Shown piece after piece: positions 36,376 to 45,121 of a DNA stretch of 64,000 nucleotides. The position numbers and the translations under genes were made by a program. A model generated the notes under the pieces. The model made no database searches. It had not been told where the DNA came from and saw only the letters and a program-made list of their open reading frames with translations. Within the stretch, counting starts at the first letter, position 1. Each line of letters starts with the position of its first letter. Source of the DNA: Sphingomonas sp. CROZ-RG-20F-R02-07 (lineage in GTDB: Bacteria > Pseudomonadota > Alphaproteobacteria > Sphingomonadales > Sphingomonadaceae); contig NZ_JAKNQJ010000006.1 in the NCBI RefSeq assembly GCF_022662335.1, positions 1 through 64,000 of the forward strand, read 5' to 3'.

Positions 36376-37071
36376 ATGCGCGAGATCGTCTTCGATACCG
36401 AAACCACGGGTCTGAGCTTTCCCGGTGGCGACCGGATGGTGGAGATCGGCTGCGTCGAGCTCGTCCACCGCGTGGAGACCGGCGTCACCTTCCACGCTTA
36501 TTATCACCCCGAGCGCGACATGCCGCAGGAGGCATTCGCGGTCCACGGCCTGTCGGCGGCATTCCTGGCGGACAAGCCGCGCTTCCACGAGGCGGTGGAC
36601 GACCTGATCGCCTTTCTGGGCGATGCGCCGCTGATCGCGCACAATGCGGGGTTCGATTTCGCCTTTCTCAACGGCGAGCTGACGCGGTGTCGGCGCGATC
36701 CGGTCTGCCACCGGACGCGGATGGTCGATACGCTGCAGATCGCGCGGCAACGGCATCCGGGCGCCAAGCACACGCTCGACGCGCTATGCTCGCGCTATGG
36801 GATCGATCGCAGCCACCGCGTGCTGCACGGCGCGCTGCTCGATGCGCAGCTTCTGGCGCAGGTCTATGTCGAGTTGCTCGGCGGGCGGCAGATCGGGCTG
36901 GGCCTCGTCTCGGACGCACCCGCCGCGGCGGCGGGCCCGGTCGCGTCCACGACGCCCCGGGTGGTGCGCCCGCCACGGATTTTCGCCGCGTCCGAGGGAG
37001 AACTTGCCGCCCATGCGGCGTTCATGAAACGGATCGACGATCCGATATGGGGGGCCGCGGCGTCCGGATGA
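36376..37071 (+). CDS. dnaQ: DNA polymerase III epsilon subunit (proofreading exonuclease)
   Basis: This 231-residue 3'-5' exonuclease proofreads for the replicative polymerase. Exo I is DTETTGL with both metal-binding acids, Exo II is in IAHNAGFDFAFLN, and Exo III is in HGALLDAQLLAQVY. The C-terminal tail, with a proline-rich linker, would bind the alpha subunit. It sits 7 nt after coaE. Confidence 0.95.
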   Translation: MREIVFDTETTGLSFPGGDRMVEIGCVELVHRVETGVTFHAYYHPERDMPQEAFAVHGLSAAFLADKPRFHEAVDDLIAFLGDAPLIAHNAGFDFAFLNGELTRCRRDPVCHRTRMVDTLQIARQRHPGAKHTLDALCSRYGIDRSHRVLHGALLDAQLLAQVYVELLGGRQIGLGLVSDAPAAAAGPVASTTPRVVRPPRIFAASEGELAAHAAFMKRIDDPIWGAAASG

Positions 37072-37119
37072 CGCCTTCTGCGGACTCAACAGGGCCGCGG
37101 ACATCGAATGGAGAAGAGA

Positions 37120-37704
37120 ATGGATATCCGGATTTCTGGTCATCAGGTCGCCATTGGCGATGCGCTCAAGAGCCATGTCGAGGACCGACTTCAGGGTATC
37201 GCCGACAAATATTTCGCCCGGGCCATCTCGGCGGAGGTCACCTTCGGCAAGGGGCCGCACGATAACGGTTTTACCTGCGATATCGTCGCGCATGTGATGA
37301 AGGGCCTGGTGCTGAAAGGCCGGCACGACGCACAGGAAGCGCATCCCGCCTTCGAGGGCGTCGCCGACAAGATCGAGAAGCAGTTGCGCCGCTACATGCG
37401 CCGCCTGAAGGATCGTCACGCGGGCGAAGCGGTCGAGATGGCCGAGGCCAACGGCTATGACAATGCCGGCTACACGCTGTTCCAGGAGCCGGCCGGCGAG
37501 GAGGATGTCGGCGATGCGCCGCTGATCGTCGCCGAGACGCGGGTCGACGTGCCCGATGCAAGCGTCTCCGACGCGGTGATGATGCTCGATCTGCGCAACA
37601 CCGCCGCACTGCTGTTCAAGAATGCCGGAACGGGCGCGTACAACATGGTCTATCGCCGCGGCGACGGCACCATCGGCTGGGTGGAGCCGCAGCGCGCCGC
37701 CTGA
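37120..37704 (+). CDS. hpf: Ribosome hibernation-promoting factor, long form
   Basis: This 194-residue long-form HPF dimerises idle ribosomes as 100S particles. The N-terminal S30AE domain begins MDIRISGHQVAIGDALKSHV, and the C-terminal domain (VMMLDLRNTAALLFKNAGTG) forms the dimer contact. The ATG at 37120 follows GGAGAAGAG; an ATG at 37108 lies inside that site. ptsN follows after 101 nt, as is usual near rpoN in other species, though rpoN is absent here. Confidence 0.92.
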   Translation: MDIRISGHQVAIGDALKSHVEDRLQGIADKYFARAISAEVTFGKGPHDNGFTCDIVAHVMKGLVLKGRHDAQEAHPAFEGVADKIEKQLRRYMRRLKDRHAGEAVEMAEANGYDNAGYTLFQEPAGEEDVGDAPLIVAETRVDVPDASVSDAVMMLDLRNTAALLFKNAGTGAYNMVYRRGDGTIGWVEPQRAA

Positions 37705-37805
37705 CCTGGGATCCCCGGCAACATGGGATAGGGAGCTGCGGCTTTCGTCGGCACGCGGTTGGCGCTATGGCGCCCACCGCGTGCCACCGCATGCCGGAAA
37801 CCACG

Positions 37806-38273
37806 ATGCTCGATTTCAGCGATCTGCTTCGCCCCGAGGCGATCCTCACCGGCGTGTCGGTCGCCAACAAGAAAGCGCTGTTCCAGCAGCTGGGCGGGGC
37901 GGCGGCGGGGATCGTCGCTTGCGATGCGAAGACGATCGCGGACCGGCTGGGCGAGCGCGAGAAGCTGGGCTCGACGGGCTTCGGCGGCGGCGTGGCGATC
38001 CCGCATGCCAAGCTTCCCGGATTGCCCGCGGTGACCGGCGTCTTCGCGCGCCTGGCGCAGGGCATCGAGTTCCAGGCGGTGGATGCGCTGCCCGTCGATC
38101 TCGTCTTCATGCTGCTGTCGCCGACCGAGGCGGGGGCCGATCATCTGAAGGCGCTCGCGCGGATCTCGCGACGAATGCGCGACCGGGCGTTCCTTGCCAA
38201 GCTGCGCGGCGCCGGATCGCGCGATGCGCTCTACGCGCTGTTCACCGCGGACGAGGCGCGCGACGCTGCCTGA
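37806..38273 (+). CDS. ptsN: Nitrogen-regulatory EIIA-type protein PtsN
   Basis: This 155-residue EIIA domain of the nitrogen PTS has the phospho-accepting His in GGGVAIPHAKL. It regulates by its phosphorylation state rather than sugar uptake. The start at 37806 (MLDFSDLLRP) matches related proteins; an in-frame ATG at 37791 is the alternative. It follows hpf, the usual partner. Confidence 0.9.
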   Translation: MLDFSDLLRPEAILTGVSVANKKALFQQLGGAAAGIVACDAKTIADRLGEREKLGSTGFGGGVAIPHAKLPGLPAVTGVFARLAQGIEFQAVDALPVDLVFMLLSPTEAGADHLKALARISRRMRDRAFLAKLRGAGSRDALYALFTADEARDAA

Positions 38274-38277
38274 TCCC

Positions 38278-38733
38278 TTGCCATCCGGCGCGGGCGAGGA
38301 CGCGCATTTCCGCGCGCTCGAACGGCTCTATGCCGCCGCGCCGATCAACCGCCTGTTCGAATCGATCCTGGAAATTCCGGCGCGGGGCGTGGCGCGGATC
38401 CGCTTCACGATCGACGAGCGCCATTTCCACGCCGGCGGCGCCGCGCACGGCACCAGCTATTTCAAGATGCTCGACGATGCCGCCTTCTATGCGGCCAACA
38501 GCCTGGTGACCGACCGGTTCCTGCTGACCACCGCGTTCAATCTCCATTTCACCCGTCCGCTGCGCGCCGGGCCGGTGGTCGCCGAGGGGCGCTGGATCAG
38601 CGGCCAGCGCCGCGTGTTCGTGGCGGATGCCCGGCTGATCGACGCCACCGGCGAAGAGGCGGCGCGCGGCACCGGCACCTTCATGAAGTCGCGGATCGCG
38701 CTCGCCGGGCTCAGCGGCTATGGCAGCCGGTGA
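38278..38733 (+). CDS. PaaI-type hotdog thioesterase
   Basis: This roughly 151-residue hotdog-fold protein has the segment GGAAHGTSYFKMLDDAAFYAAN, with the conserved acidic residue and HG pattern of PaaI-type acyl-CoA thioesterases. The substrate is unknown. The start is uncertain: TTG at 38278 lies 5 nt after the ptsN stop but lacks a clear Shine-Dalgarno site. Its stop overlaps the GTG of the DUF1491 gene. Confidence 0.82.
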   Translation: MPSGAGEDAHFRALERLYAAAPINRLFESILEIPARGVARIRFTIDERHFHAGGAAHGTSYFKMLDDAAFYAANSLVTDRFLLTTAFNLHFTRPLRAGPVVAEGRWISGQRRVFVADARLIDATGEEAARGTGTFMKSRIALAGLSGYGSR

Positions 38734-39050
38734 ACGATCGGCTGCCCACCGGTCTGGTCGTCGGCGCCCTGCTGCGCCGGGCCAACGACGCCGGCGGGAT
38801 CGGCGTCGTGCTGGCCAGGGGCGATGCGCAGGCGGGCGGGCTGCTCGTGTGCATCGTCGATCGGGCGGGCGCGACGCGCGTGCTGGAACGGGGGGCAGGA
38901 CCAGCCGGCGAGCCCGCGCTGATCGAGTCGAACCGGTCGGAGGATCCCCAATCCTATTGGCAGCGGCGGCGCGGGCGCGACCCCGATCTGTGGGTGATCG
39001 AACTGGACGTCCCGTCGGCAGAACGGTTCGCCGCTGAAACGATGCTGTAA
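38730..39050 (+). CDS. DUF1491 family protein
   Basis: This 106-residue protein has the DUF1491 pattern: LVVGALLRRANDAGG at the start, a Gly-rich middle, and SYWQRRRGRDPDLWVIEL near the end. The family is confined to alphaproteobacteria and has no assigned function. The GTG overlaps the thioesterase stop, so the two are co-translated. Confidence 0.85.
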   Translation: MNDRLPTGLVVGALLRRANDAGGIGVVLARGDAQAGGLLVCIVDRAGATRVLERGAGPAGEPALIESNRSEDPQSYWQRRRGRDPDLWVIELDVPSAERFAAETML

Positions 39051-39150
39051 CATTGACTCGAAAAGTTCCCCCGGCAAAGTCGGCTCATCGCAAATGGCGT
39101 TGTGCCGCTTCGGGTGCGATCCGGAACGGTTACGCAGTCGGGGGGATGCC

Positions 39151-39178
39151 CGGACGACCATCCTGATGGTCGGGTCCG
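39151..39178 (+). other. Interrupted hairpin in the leader of the SleB/CwlJ gene
   Basis: GACCA/TGGTC with a 6-nt loop is extended by CGGAC/GTCCG across a 2-nt bulge, 28 nt upstream of the ATG at 39207. A TTGACT at 39053 might be a -35 element for this gene but no good -10 follows. The role is unknown. Confidence 0.4.
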
Positions 39179-39206
39179 TGGTCCAACCGCATAACAATTC
39201 GAGTGA

Positions 39207-39884
39207 ATGACGATTTTGCAGCGCGCCGCGACCTTCGCGGTGATGACCTTTTCGCTTGCCGGGCTCGTGATGAGCACCCCCGGTAAAGCCACCGAGATCG
39301 ATCGTGGCGCCATGGGCACCGCCATCATGGGCTCCACTGCCCTGATCGATTCGACGACCCAGGCGCTGTTCCGCGTCACGCCGCCCGCCCCGGCCGCGAT
39401 CCCCGTTCTTCCCGCTGCCCCCGCCCAGGCCGATCCGGTTCAGCCCGTCGATGCGCCCAAGCCGCAGCCCGCCACCTTCGACAGCCTCGATGCCGCGGTC
39501 GCCGCGCAGGACACCAGCAGCGACGACGATGCCCGCTGCCTCGCCGGCGCGGTCTATTTCGAATCCAAGGGCGAGCCGCTCTCGGGCCAGCTCGCCGTCG
39601 CGCAGGTCATCATCAACCGCGCCAAGTCGGGCCGCTTCCCCACCTCCGTATGCTCGGTCGTGACGCAGCGCGGCCAGTTCTCGTTCGTGCACGCCGGGAT
39701 CATCCCGTCGATCGACTCGTCGCGCGCCGCCTATCGCACCGCGCTAGCGGTCGCCAAGGTGGCGTTGCGCGCGGCTTGGGACAGCCCCGCGCCCGACGCG
39801 CTGTTCTTCCACGCGCGCAGCGTCTCGGCATCGGCCCGGATGACCAAGGTCGCCGCGATCGGCAACCACATCTTCTATCGCTGA
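39207..39884 (+). CDS. SleB/CwlJ-type cell-wall hydrolase
   Basis: This 225-residue exported protein has an N-terminal signal-like segment (VMTFSLAGLVMSTPGKA), a Pro/Ala-rich linker, and a C-terminal Hydrolase_2 domain with ARCLAGAVYFESKGEPLSGQLAVAQVIINR, where the Glu in YFESKGE is the likely catalytic residue. Related non-spore proteins are thought to cleave peptidoglycan. It is transcribed alone with 156 bp upstream. Confidence 0.9.
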   Translation: MTILQRAATFAVMTFSLAGLVMSTPGKATEIDRGAMGTAIMGSTALIDSTTQALFRVTPPAPAAIPVLPAAPAQADPVQPVDAPKPQPATFDSLDAAVAAQDTSSDDDARCLAGAVYFESKGEPLSGQLAVAQVIINRAKSGRFPTSVCSVVTQRGQFSFVHAGIIPSIDSSRAAYRTALAVAKVALRAAWDSPAPDALFFHARSVSASARMTKVAAIGNHIFYR

Positions 39885-39942
39885 TCGTCCGGCGGGATCG
39901 CCGGTCGGATGGAGCCGTCGACGCGGTCGGCCCCTTGGCGGC

Positions 39943-39957
39943 GTTCGCATGATGTTC
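39943..39957 (+). promoter_or_regulatory. LexA (SOS) box upstream of mmcB
   Basis: The sequence is GTTC-GCATGAT-GTTC, an exact alphaproteobacterial LexA direct repeat, 13 nt before the mmcB start. MmcB was named for mitomycin C sensitivity in Caulobacter, where it is SOS-induced. Confidence 0.88.
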
Positions 39958-39970
39958 TAATCGGGCGGAC

Positions 39971-40468
39971 ATGATCGCGCCCTCCGCCGCCTGTCTGGAC
40001 CATCCCGAGTCTTCGCTCTGCGCCGCGGATGTATGCCGCGGCGTGACGCGGATGCTGTTCCGCCACGATCTGATCGCCATTCCCGAAGTGCCGCTGGAAG
40101 GGGGGCGCCGTGCCGATCTGATGGCGATCGACGCGCGCGGGCAATTGGTGATCGTCGAGATCAAGGTCTCCCGCGCCGACCTGCTCGGCGACGGCAAATG
40201 GCCCGATTACCTCGCGCATTGCGACCGTTATTATTGGGCGGTGCCGGCCGGCTTCGATGCCACGCCGCTCGACGGCGCCGCGTTCCTGCCCGAGCGGACC
40301 GGCGTGATCGTCGCCGACCGCTATGACGCGGCAATCGTCCGCGAGGCGCACACGCTGCCGCTCGCCGCGCATGCCCGCAAACGGGGCACCCTGGCCTTTG
40401 CCCGTCGCGCGGCGCGACGGTTGGTGACGCTGGCCGATCCCGAGGCGGCGGTGCTGCCGCTCGCCTAG
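39971..40468 (+). CDS. mmcB: MmcB, SOS-induced DNA repair protein
   Basis: This 165-residue DUF1052 protein resembles the PD-(D/E)XK nuclease superfamily: the core strand LVIVEIKVSRADLL has the E-x-K pair, with Asp in GGRRADLMAID. In Caulobacter it is needed for mitomycin C resistance; its mechanism is not resolved. An exact LexA box lies just upstream. It is followed by a repeat element and the convergent ankyrin gene. Confidence 0.92.
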   Translation: MIAPSAACLDHPESSLCAADVCRGVTRMLFRHDLIAIPEVPLEGGRRADLMAIDARGQLVIVEIKVSRADLLGDGKWPDYLAHCDRYYWAVPAGFDATPLDGAAFLPERTGVIVADRYDAAIVREAHTLPLAAHARKRGTLAFARRAARRLVTLADPEAAVLPLA

Positions 40469-40489
40469 GATGTCATGGTATTCCATGCT

Positions 40490-40578
40490 CCGTTCGCCCT
40501 GAGCCTGTCGAAGGGCCTGTCACGGATGCGATGGCTCCGTCGCGGAACGCGTGCTTCGACAAGCTCAGCGCGAACGGA
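40490..40578. repeat. Inverted CTTCGACAAGCTCAG-type repeat
   Basis: The arm 40490-40515 (CCGTTCGCCCTGAGCCTGTC and on) and the arm 40554-40578 (CTTCGACAAGCTCAGCGCGA and on) form an inverted pair of the sphingomonad repeat also seen inside 7793-8046. It fills the convergent gap between mmcB and the ankyrin gene. Confidence 0.75.
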
Positions 40579-40618
40579 TGAAAAACCGGATCGACCGATA
40601 TGCATCCCGCTTCGGCGG

Positions 40619-41230
40619 TCAGAATTTCGGCCCGGCCACCGCGCGTTTGGCGGTCTTCGGCGTTTCGGCGAAGATCTTGGCGATCGGCAGGTTGCGCTGA
40701 TCCTGCGTGGCATAATCGCGCGCGGACAGCCCGGCGAGCGAGTCGCGCTGGTCGGGATCGCCCCCGGCCGCCAGCAGCGCGCGCACCATCGCCAGGTCGC
40801 GGCGCTGCACCGCGCGGATCAGCGGCGTCTCGCCACCGGCATTGCCGAGGTTCGGATTGGCCTTGGCCTTGGCGAGCACCGGGATCATGTCCGTCTCGCC
40901 CTCGGTCACCGCCAGCAGCAGCGGCGTGTTGCCCTTGCCGTCGCGCAGATTGGGGTCCGCGCCCATCTGCAGCAGATAATTGAGATACGCCATGTCGCCG
41001 CGCTTGATGACGATGGCCAGCGCGCCGTCGCCGCTCGTCACGTCGCGCGCGTTGACGATCGTGCTGCCGGGCTTGGACAAGGCCTGGATCACCTCGTCGT
41101 TCTTGCCGTCCTTCACCGCCTGGAGGAATTTATAGCCCTGCGACTGCGAAAGCTGCGCAGACGCCGGAACGGCGGCGGCGAACAGGGCGGGCGCGATCAG
41201 CAGGGCGGCGGTGAGCGATGGACGCGGCAT
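40619..41230 (-). CDS. Exported ankyrin-repeat protein
   Basis: This 203-residue protein has a signal peptide (ALLIAPALFAAAVPASAQ) and about four ankyrin repeats; the pattern GADPNLRDGKGNTPLLLAV is repeated in ANPNLGNAGGETPLIRAV and GDPDQRDSLAGLSARDYA. Such proteins scaffold protein contacts in the periplasm; the partner is unknown. Confidence 0.88.
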   Translation of the reverse strand: MPRPSLTAALLIAPALFAAAVPASAQLSQSQGYKFLQAVKDGKNDEVIQALSKPGSTIVNARDVTSGDGALAIVIKRGDMAYLNYLLQMGADPNLRDGKGNTPLLLAVTEGETDMIPVLAKAKANPNLGNAGGETPLIRAVQRRDLAMVRALLAAGGDPDQRDSLAGLSARDYATQDQRNLPIAKIFAETPKTAKRAVAGPKF

Positions 41231-41301
41231 GGTGGCTTCCTGGCGAGAACGGACGGGATGACTTGCGCCGTGGTTGCTATCAGATCAAGGCTGCCTACGT
41301 C

Positions 41302-41892
41302 ATGAACATGTCCCGAATGTATCCGCTGATGGCGCTTGCACTGGCAGGTTGCGGTTCGCGCGCGGCCGAGCCTCCGGCGCATGCACCGCTGGCCGGCGCC
41401 GCGATCGGCGGCCCGTTCGCGCTCACCGACCAGAATGGCCGCACCGTCACCGACCGGGACTTCGCCGGGCGCTACCGGATCATGTATTTCGGCTACACCT
41501 TCTGCCCCGATGTCTGCCCCGTCGACATGCAGCATATCGGCGCGGCGATGCGCCTGCTGGAGACGAGCGATCCGAAGCTCGCGGCGCGGATCGTACCCGT
41601 CTTCGTCAGCGTGGATCCGGCGCGCGATACGCCGGCGGTGCTGAAGGCGTTCGTCGGCGCCTTCTCGCCGCGCATCGTCGGCTTGACCGGCAGCGCGCCG
41701 GCGATCGCCAAGGTGGCGAAGGAATATGGCGTCTATTATGCCAAGGGCGATCCCGCGCCCGGCGGCGGTTACATGGTCAATCACAGCCGCGTCGCCTTTC
41801 TGATGGATCCTTCCGGCAAACCGCTGGTGCTCCTGCCCAGCGAACAGGATCCCCAGGCGATCGTCGCCGAGATCGAGCGTTGGGCGCACTGA
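41302..41892 (+). CDS. SCO1/SenC family lipoprotein
   Basis: This 196-residue copper chaperone-type protein has a lipobox LALAGC with Cys17 and a thioredoxin-like fold with FCPDVCP, the CxxxC copper motif, plus a downstream conserved His (MVNHSRVAFL). SCO proteins help build the CuA site of cytochrome c oxidase. ATGs at 41302, 41308 and 41317 are possible. Its stop overlaps the YcgN-type start. Confidence 0.9.
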   Translation: MNMSRMYPLMALALAGCGSRAAEPPAHAPLAGAAIGGPFALTDQNGRTVTDRDFAGRYRIMYFGYTFCPDVCPVDMQHIGAAMRLLETSDPKLAARIVPVFVSVDPARDTPAVLKAFVGAFSPRIVGLTGSAPAIAKVAKEYGVYYAKGDPAPGGGYMVNHSRVAFLMDPSGKPLVLLPSEQDPQAIVAEIERWAH

Positions 41893-42323
41893 TGGACCGG
41901 TTCTGGGAACGCCCGATCGAGACGCTGGACCGCGGCCAGTGGGAGGCCCTGTGCGACGGATGCGGCAAATGCTGCATCCACAAGCTGGAGGACGAGGAGA
42001 CGGGCGAGCTCGTGCCCACCAATGTCGCATGCCGGCTGCTCGATCGGCGCAGCGGCCAATGTTCCGATTACCGCAACCGGCGTGCCTATGTGCCCGAATG
42101 CGTGCGGCTGACGATGGGCAATGTGCGCGGGATCGACTGGTTGCCCTCGACCTGCGCCTATCGGCTGCGTGCGGCAGGCGATCCGCTGCCGGGCTGGCAT
42201 TATCTCGTGTGCGGCGACCGCGAGGCGGTGCACCGCGCCGGGCAGTCGGTGCGCGGCTGGACGGTCAGCGAGGACGATGTCGGCGAGGATCTGGAGGATT
42301 TCGTCGTCGACCGCATCCTGTGA
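41892..42323 (+). CDS. YcgN-type cysteine-cluster protein
   Basis: This 143-residue protein of the UPF0153/YcgN family has the CDGCGKCC motif near residue 21 and further Cys residues (CRLLDRRSGQC, PECVRL, STCAYRL), a pattern for an iron-sulfur or zinc site. The function is unknown. It overlaps both neighbours by 1-4 nt. Confidence 0.9.
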   Translation: MDRFWERPIETLDRGQWEALCDGCGKCCIHKLEDEETGELVPTNVACRLLDRRSGQCSDYRNRRAYVPECVRLTMGNVRGIDWLPSTCAYRLRAAGDPLPGWHYLVCGDREAVHRAGQSVRGWTVSEDDVGEDLEDFVVDRIL

Positions 42324-43012
42324 GCGGCGGATCGGCGGTGATCGAGGGGCTAGAGGTCGTTCGCCACGCGCGCGCACGGCGGACACGGCTGTCGATCGAT
42401 CCGGCCAGTGGGCGCGTGCGGCTGACGCTGCCGCCGCGTGCCGCGCTAAAGCCCGCGCTCGCCTGGGCGGAGGGCAAGGTGGAATGGGTGGCGGAGCAGC
42501 GCGCGCGGCTGCCGCCCGCGCAGCCGATCGTGCCGGGCATGACGATGACGGTGGCGGACGCGCCGATCCGGCTCGACTGGCAGGACGGCGCGCGCCGCAC
42601 CTTGTTGCGTGACGGCGACCGGCTCTGCGCGCAGGGGCCGGTGGAGACGCTGCCGCGACGCGTCCATGCGTGGCTCGCCCGGATCGCGCTCGACCTGCTA
42701 ACGCGCGAAACCGCCGAATATGCGGCCAAGGCGGGCGTCACCGTAGCGAAGGTCGCGGTGGGCGATGCGCGCGGGCGGTGGGGCAGTTGCGCGTCGAGCG
42801 GCACGATCCGCTATAGCTGGCGGCTGATCCTGGCGCCCGGCTGGGTCCGCCGCGCCACCGTCGCGCACGAGGTCGCGCACCGGGTACACATGAACCACGG
42901 CGCGGCGTTCCACGCGCTCGTCGCCGATCTCTATGGCGAGGATCCGACGCCTGCACGCGCATGGCTGCGCGCGCATGGCGCCGCGCTTCACGGGTTCGGC
43001 CGGTCGTCCTGA
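42320..43012 (+). CDS. DUF45/YgjP-type zinc metallopeptidase
   Basis: This 230-residue M48-like protein has the zinc motif VAHEVAHRVHMNHG (HExxH with a third ligand downstream) and the family segment RGRWGSCASSGTIRYSWRL. The substrate is unknown. GTG start at 42320 overlaps the YcgN stop. Its 3' end overlaps the convergent penicillin-binding protein gene by 25 nt. Confidence 0.88.
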   Translation: MSGGSAVIEGLEVVRHARARRTRLSIDPASGRVRLTLPPRAALKPALAWAEGKVEWVAEQRARLPPAQPIVPGMTMTVADAPIRLDWQDGARRTLLRDGDRLCAQGPVETLPRRVHAWLARIALDLLTRETAEYAAKAGVTVAKVAVGDARGRWGSCASSGTIRYSWRLILAPGWVRRATVAHEVAHRVHMNHGAAFHALVADLYGEDPTPARAWLRAHGAALHGFGRSS

Positions 43013-45078
43013 GGCGCCCGCTCGCGCGGGGCGGGCGGCGCGGTGCGGCGGGGATCGCGGCCGGTCACGCGGTCGATCCAGTCCTGGTTGAGCTCCTGGC
43101 GCGGCGGCGCGGAATCGGCATCGTCGCTGGGCGCCGGCGCGCGCGGGTCGGGTGCGGGGCCGTCGTCGGCGGGCTGGGCGGGTGCGGTCTGCACGGGGTT
43201 GCCGTCGGCATCCACTGCCATGCCGTTGTCGGGCTGGCCGAAATAGGCGTCTTCCTCGTTGCCGAGCTGCCATTCGGGCATCGTCACCTGAGTCTCGAAC
43301 TGTTCGATCGGCCGGTTGGCGGTGGCGGGCTTCATGAAGGCGGCGAACGCGTGGGCGGGCGCGGTGCCGCCGTGTAACCCCGCGATCGGCCGGGCATCGT
43401 CGCGGCCCATCCAGACGCCGGTGGTCAGGCCGCTGGAGAATCCCAGGAACCAGCCGTCCTTGTTCGACGTGGTCGTGCCCGTCTTTCCCGCGACCGGGCG
43501 GCCGATCTGCGCCTGGCGGCCGGTGCCGGTGTTCACCGCGGTCTGCAGCAGGTCGGTCATCTCGGCGGCGACATAGGGCGCGACGAGCACATGGCTGCGA
43601 TCCACTTCGTGCGTGTAGATCGTCTGGCCGTTCGCAGTCACGCGGGTGATGCCATAGGGCGTCACCGCGATCCCGTTCGACGCCACGCTGGCGAACGCGC
43701 GCGTCATGTCGATCAGCCGCACGTCCGAGGTGCCGAGTACCATCGAGGGATGCGTGTTGACGGGCGTGGTGATGCCGAACCGGCGCGCCATGTCGGCCAC
43801 GGTCGAAAAGCCCACCTCCTGCCCGAGCTTCGCCGCGACGGTGTTGAGCGAATAGGCAAAGGCGGTGCGTAGCGAGACCGGGCCGCTATTGTGCCGCGAA
43901 TCGTTGCGCGGACTCCACCCGTCGATCGTGACGGGTTCGTCGACGATCGTGTCGGCGGGCTTGTGCCCCGCCTCCAGCGCGGCGAGATAGACGAACAGCT
44001 TGAACGCCGATCCCGGCTGGCGGACGGCCTGAGTCGCGCGGTTGTAGATCGACGACACATAGTCGGTGCCGCCGACCATCGCGCGCACCGCGCCGTCGCG
44101 ATCGAGGCTGACGAGCGCGCCCTGCGCGCCAGCGGGCACGTTCTGCTGGACGGCGGCATCGCCCATCCGCTGCATCGCAGGGTCGAGCGTCGTCCACACC
44201 TCCAGCGGCGCGGTCGTTTCATCGATCAGCGTGTCGAGCTGCGGCAGCGCCCAATCGGTGAAATAGCGCACGCTGTTCTGCTTGGCCTCGGGCGCGAGCT
44301 TCAGGCCCTGCGGATCGGCGGCCTCTGCCTCGCTCGCGCTGATATAGCCGTTGCGCTCCATCTGCGCGATCACGACGCCCGCGCGGCCGACCGCCGCGGT
44401 AGCATCCGCAGTGGGCGAATAATTGGAGGGCGCCTTCACCAGCCCGGCGATCACCGCGGCCTCGGCCAGGCTTAGCTGGTCGGCGCCATGGCCGAAGAAT
44501 TTGCGGCTCGCGGCGTCGATGCCGTACGCGCCGCCGCCATAATAGACCTTGTTCAGATAGAGTTCGAGGATCTGGTCCTTGCTGAACTTGCGTTCGAGCG
44601 CGAGCGCCAGGATCCATTCGCGGAACTTGCGGCCGAACTTCTTCTGGCTGGAGAGGAACACGTTGCGCGCGAGCTGCTGCGTGATCGTCGAGCCGCCCTG
44701 CACCCAATGGCCGCGCTGGAACCGCACCTCGACCGAACGGGCCACGCCGATCGGATCGACGCCGATATGCGAACGGAAGCGGCGATCCTCGACCGCCACC
44801 GTCGCGTCGCGCATCACCTGCGGGATCCGGTCATAGGGAATCCACTCGCCGAAGCTCGGGCCGAGCGACACGAGCACGCTGCCATCGGCGGCATGGACGC
44901 GGATCATCTGGCCGTTGGGCGAGGATTTCAGCTCGTCGAAGCTCGGCAATTGCTCGCGCGCGACATACACCGCGATGGCGAGGCCGATCGCGGCCATGAC
45001 CGCCAGACCGACAACGACCTGCACCAGCCGGACGAAGCGGCGGCGCCAGGGGGAACGAGGGGTACGCGCACGGGCCAT
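42988..45078 (-). CDS. Class A penicillin-binding protein (PBP1-type)
   Basis: This 696-residue bifunctional peptidoglycan synthase has a single N-terminal transmembrane anchor. A GT51 glycosyltransferase domain follows (VEDRRFRSHIGVD, GGSTITQQLARN), then a transpeptidase with active-site Ser in PGSAFK, YSLN and KTGTT. A Pro/Ala/Asp-rich tail ends the protein. It is transcribed alone, with msrB on the same strand upstream. Confidence 0.94.
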   Translation of the reverse strand: MARARTPRSPWRRRFVRLVQVVVGLAVMAAIGLAIAVYVAREQLPSFDELKSSPNGQMIRVHAADGSVLVSLGPSFGEWIPYDRIPQVMRDATVAVEDRRFRSHIGVDPIGVARSVEVRFQRGHWVQGGSTITQQLARNVFLSSQKKFGRKFREWILALALERKFSKDQILELYLNKVYYGGGAYGIDAASRKFFGHGADQLSLAEAAVIAGLVKAPSNYSPTADATAAVGRAGVVIAQMERNGYISASEAEAADPQGLKLAPEAKQNSVRYFTDWALPQLDTLIDETTAPLEVWTTLDPAMQRMGDAAVQQNVPAGAQGALVSLDRDGAVRAMVGGTDYVSSIYNRATQAVRQPGSAFKLFVYLAALEAGHKPADTIVDEPVTIDGWSPRNDSRHNSGPVSLRTAFAYSLNTVAAKLGQEVGFSTVADMARRFGITTPVNTHPSMVLGTSDVRLIDMTRAFASVASNGIAVTPYGITRVTANGQTIYTHEVDRSHVLVAPYVAAEMTDLLQTAVNTGTGRQAQIGRPVAGKTGTTTSNKDGWFLGFSSGLTTGVWMGRDDARPIAGLHGGTAPAHAFAAFMKPATANRPIEQFETQVTMPEWQLGNEEDAYFGQPDNGMAVDADGNPVQTAPAQPADDGPAPDPRAPAPSDDADSAPPRQELNQDWIDRVTGRDPRRTAPPAPRERAPQDDRPNP

Positions 45079-45121
45079 TTGCCATGCGCGGTTACGCGTT
45101 AAGCGCGGCGCCTACAAGCGG

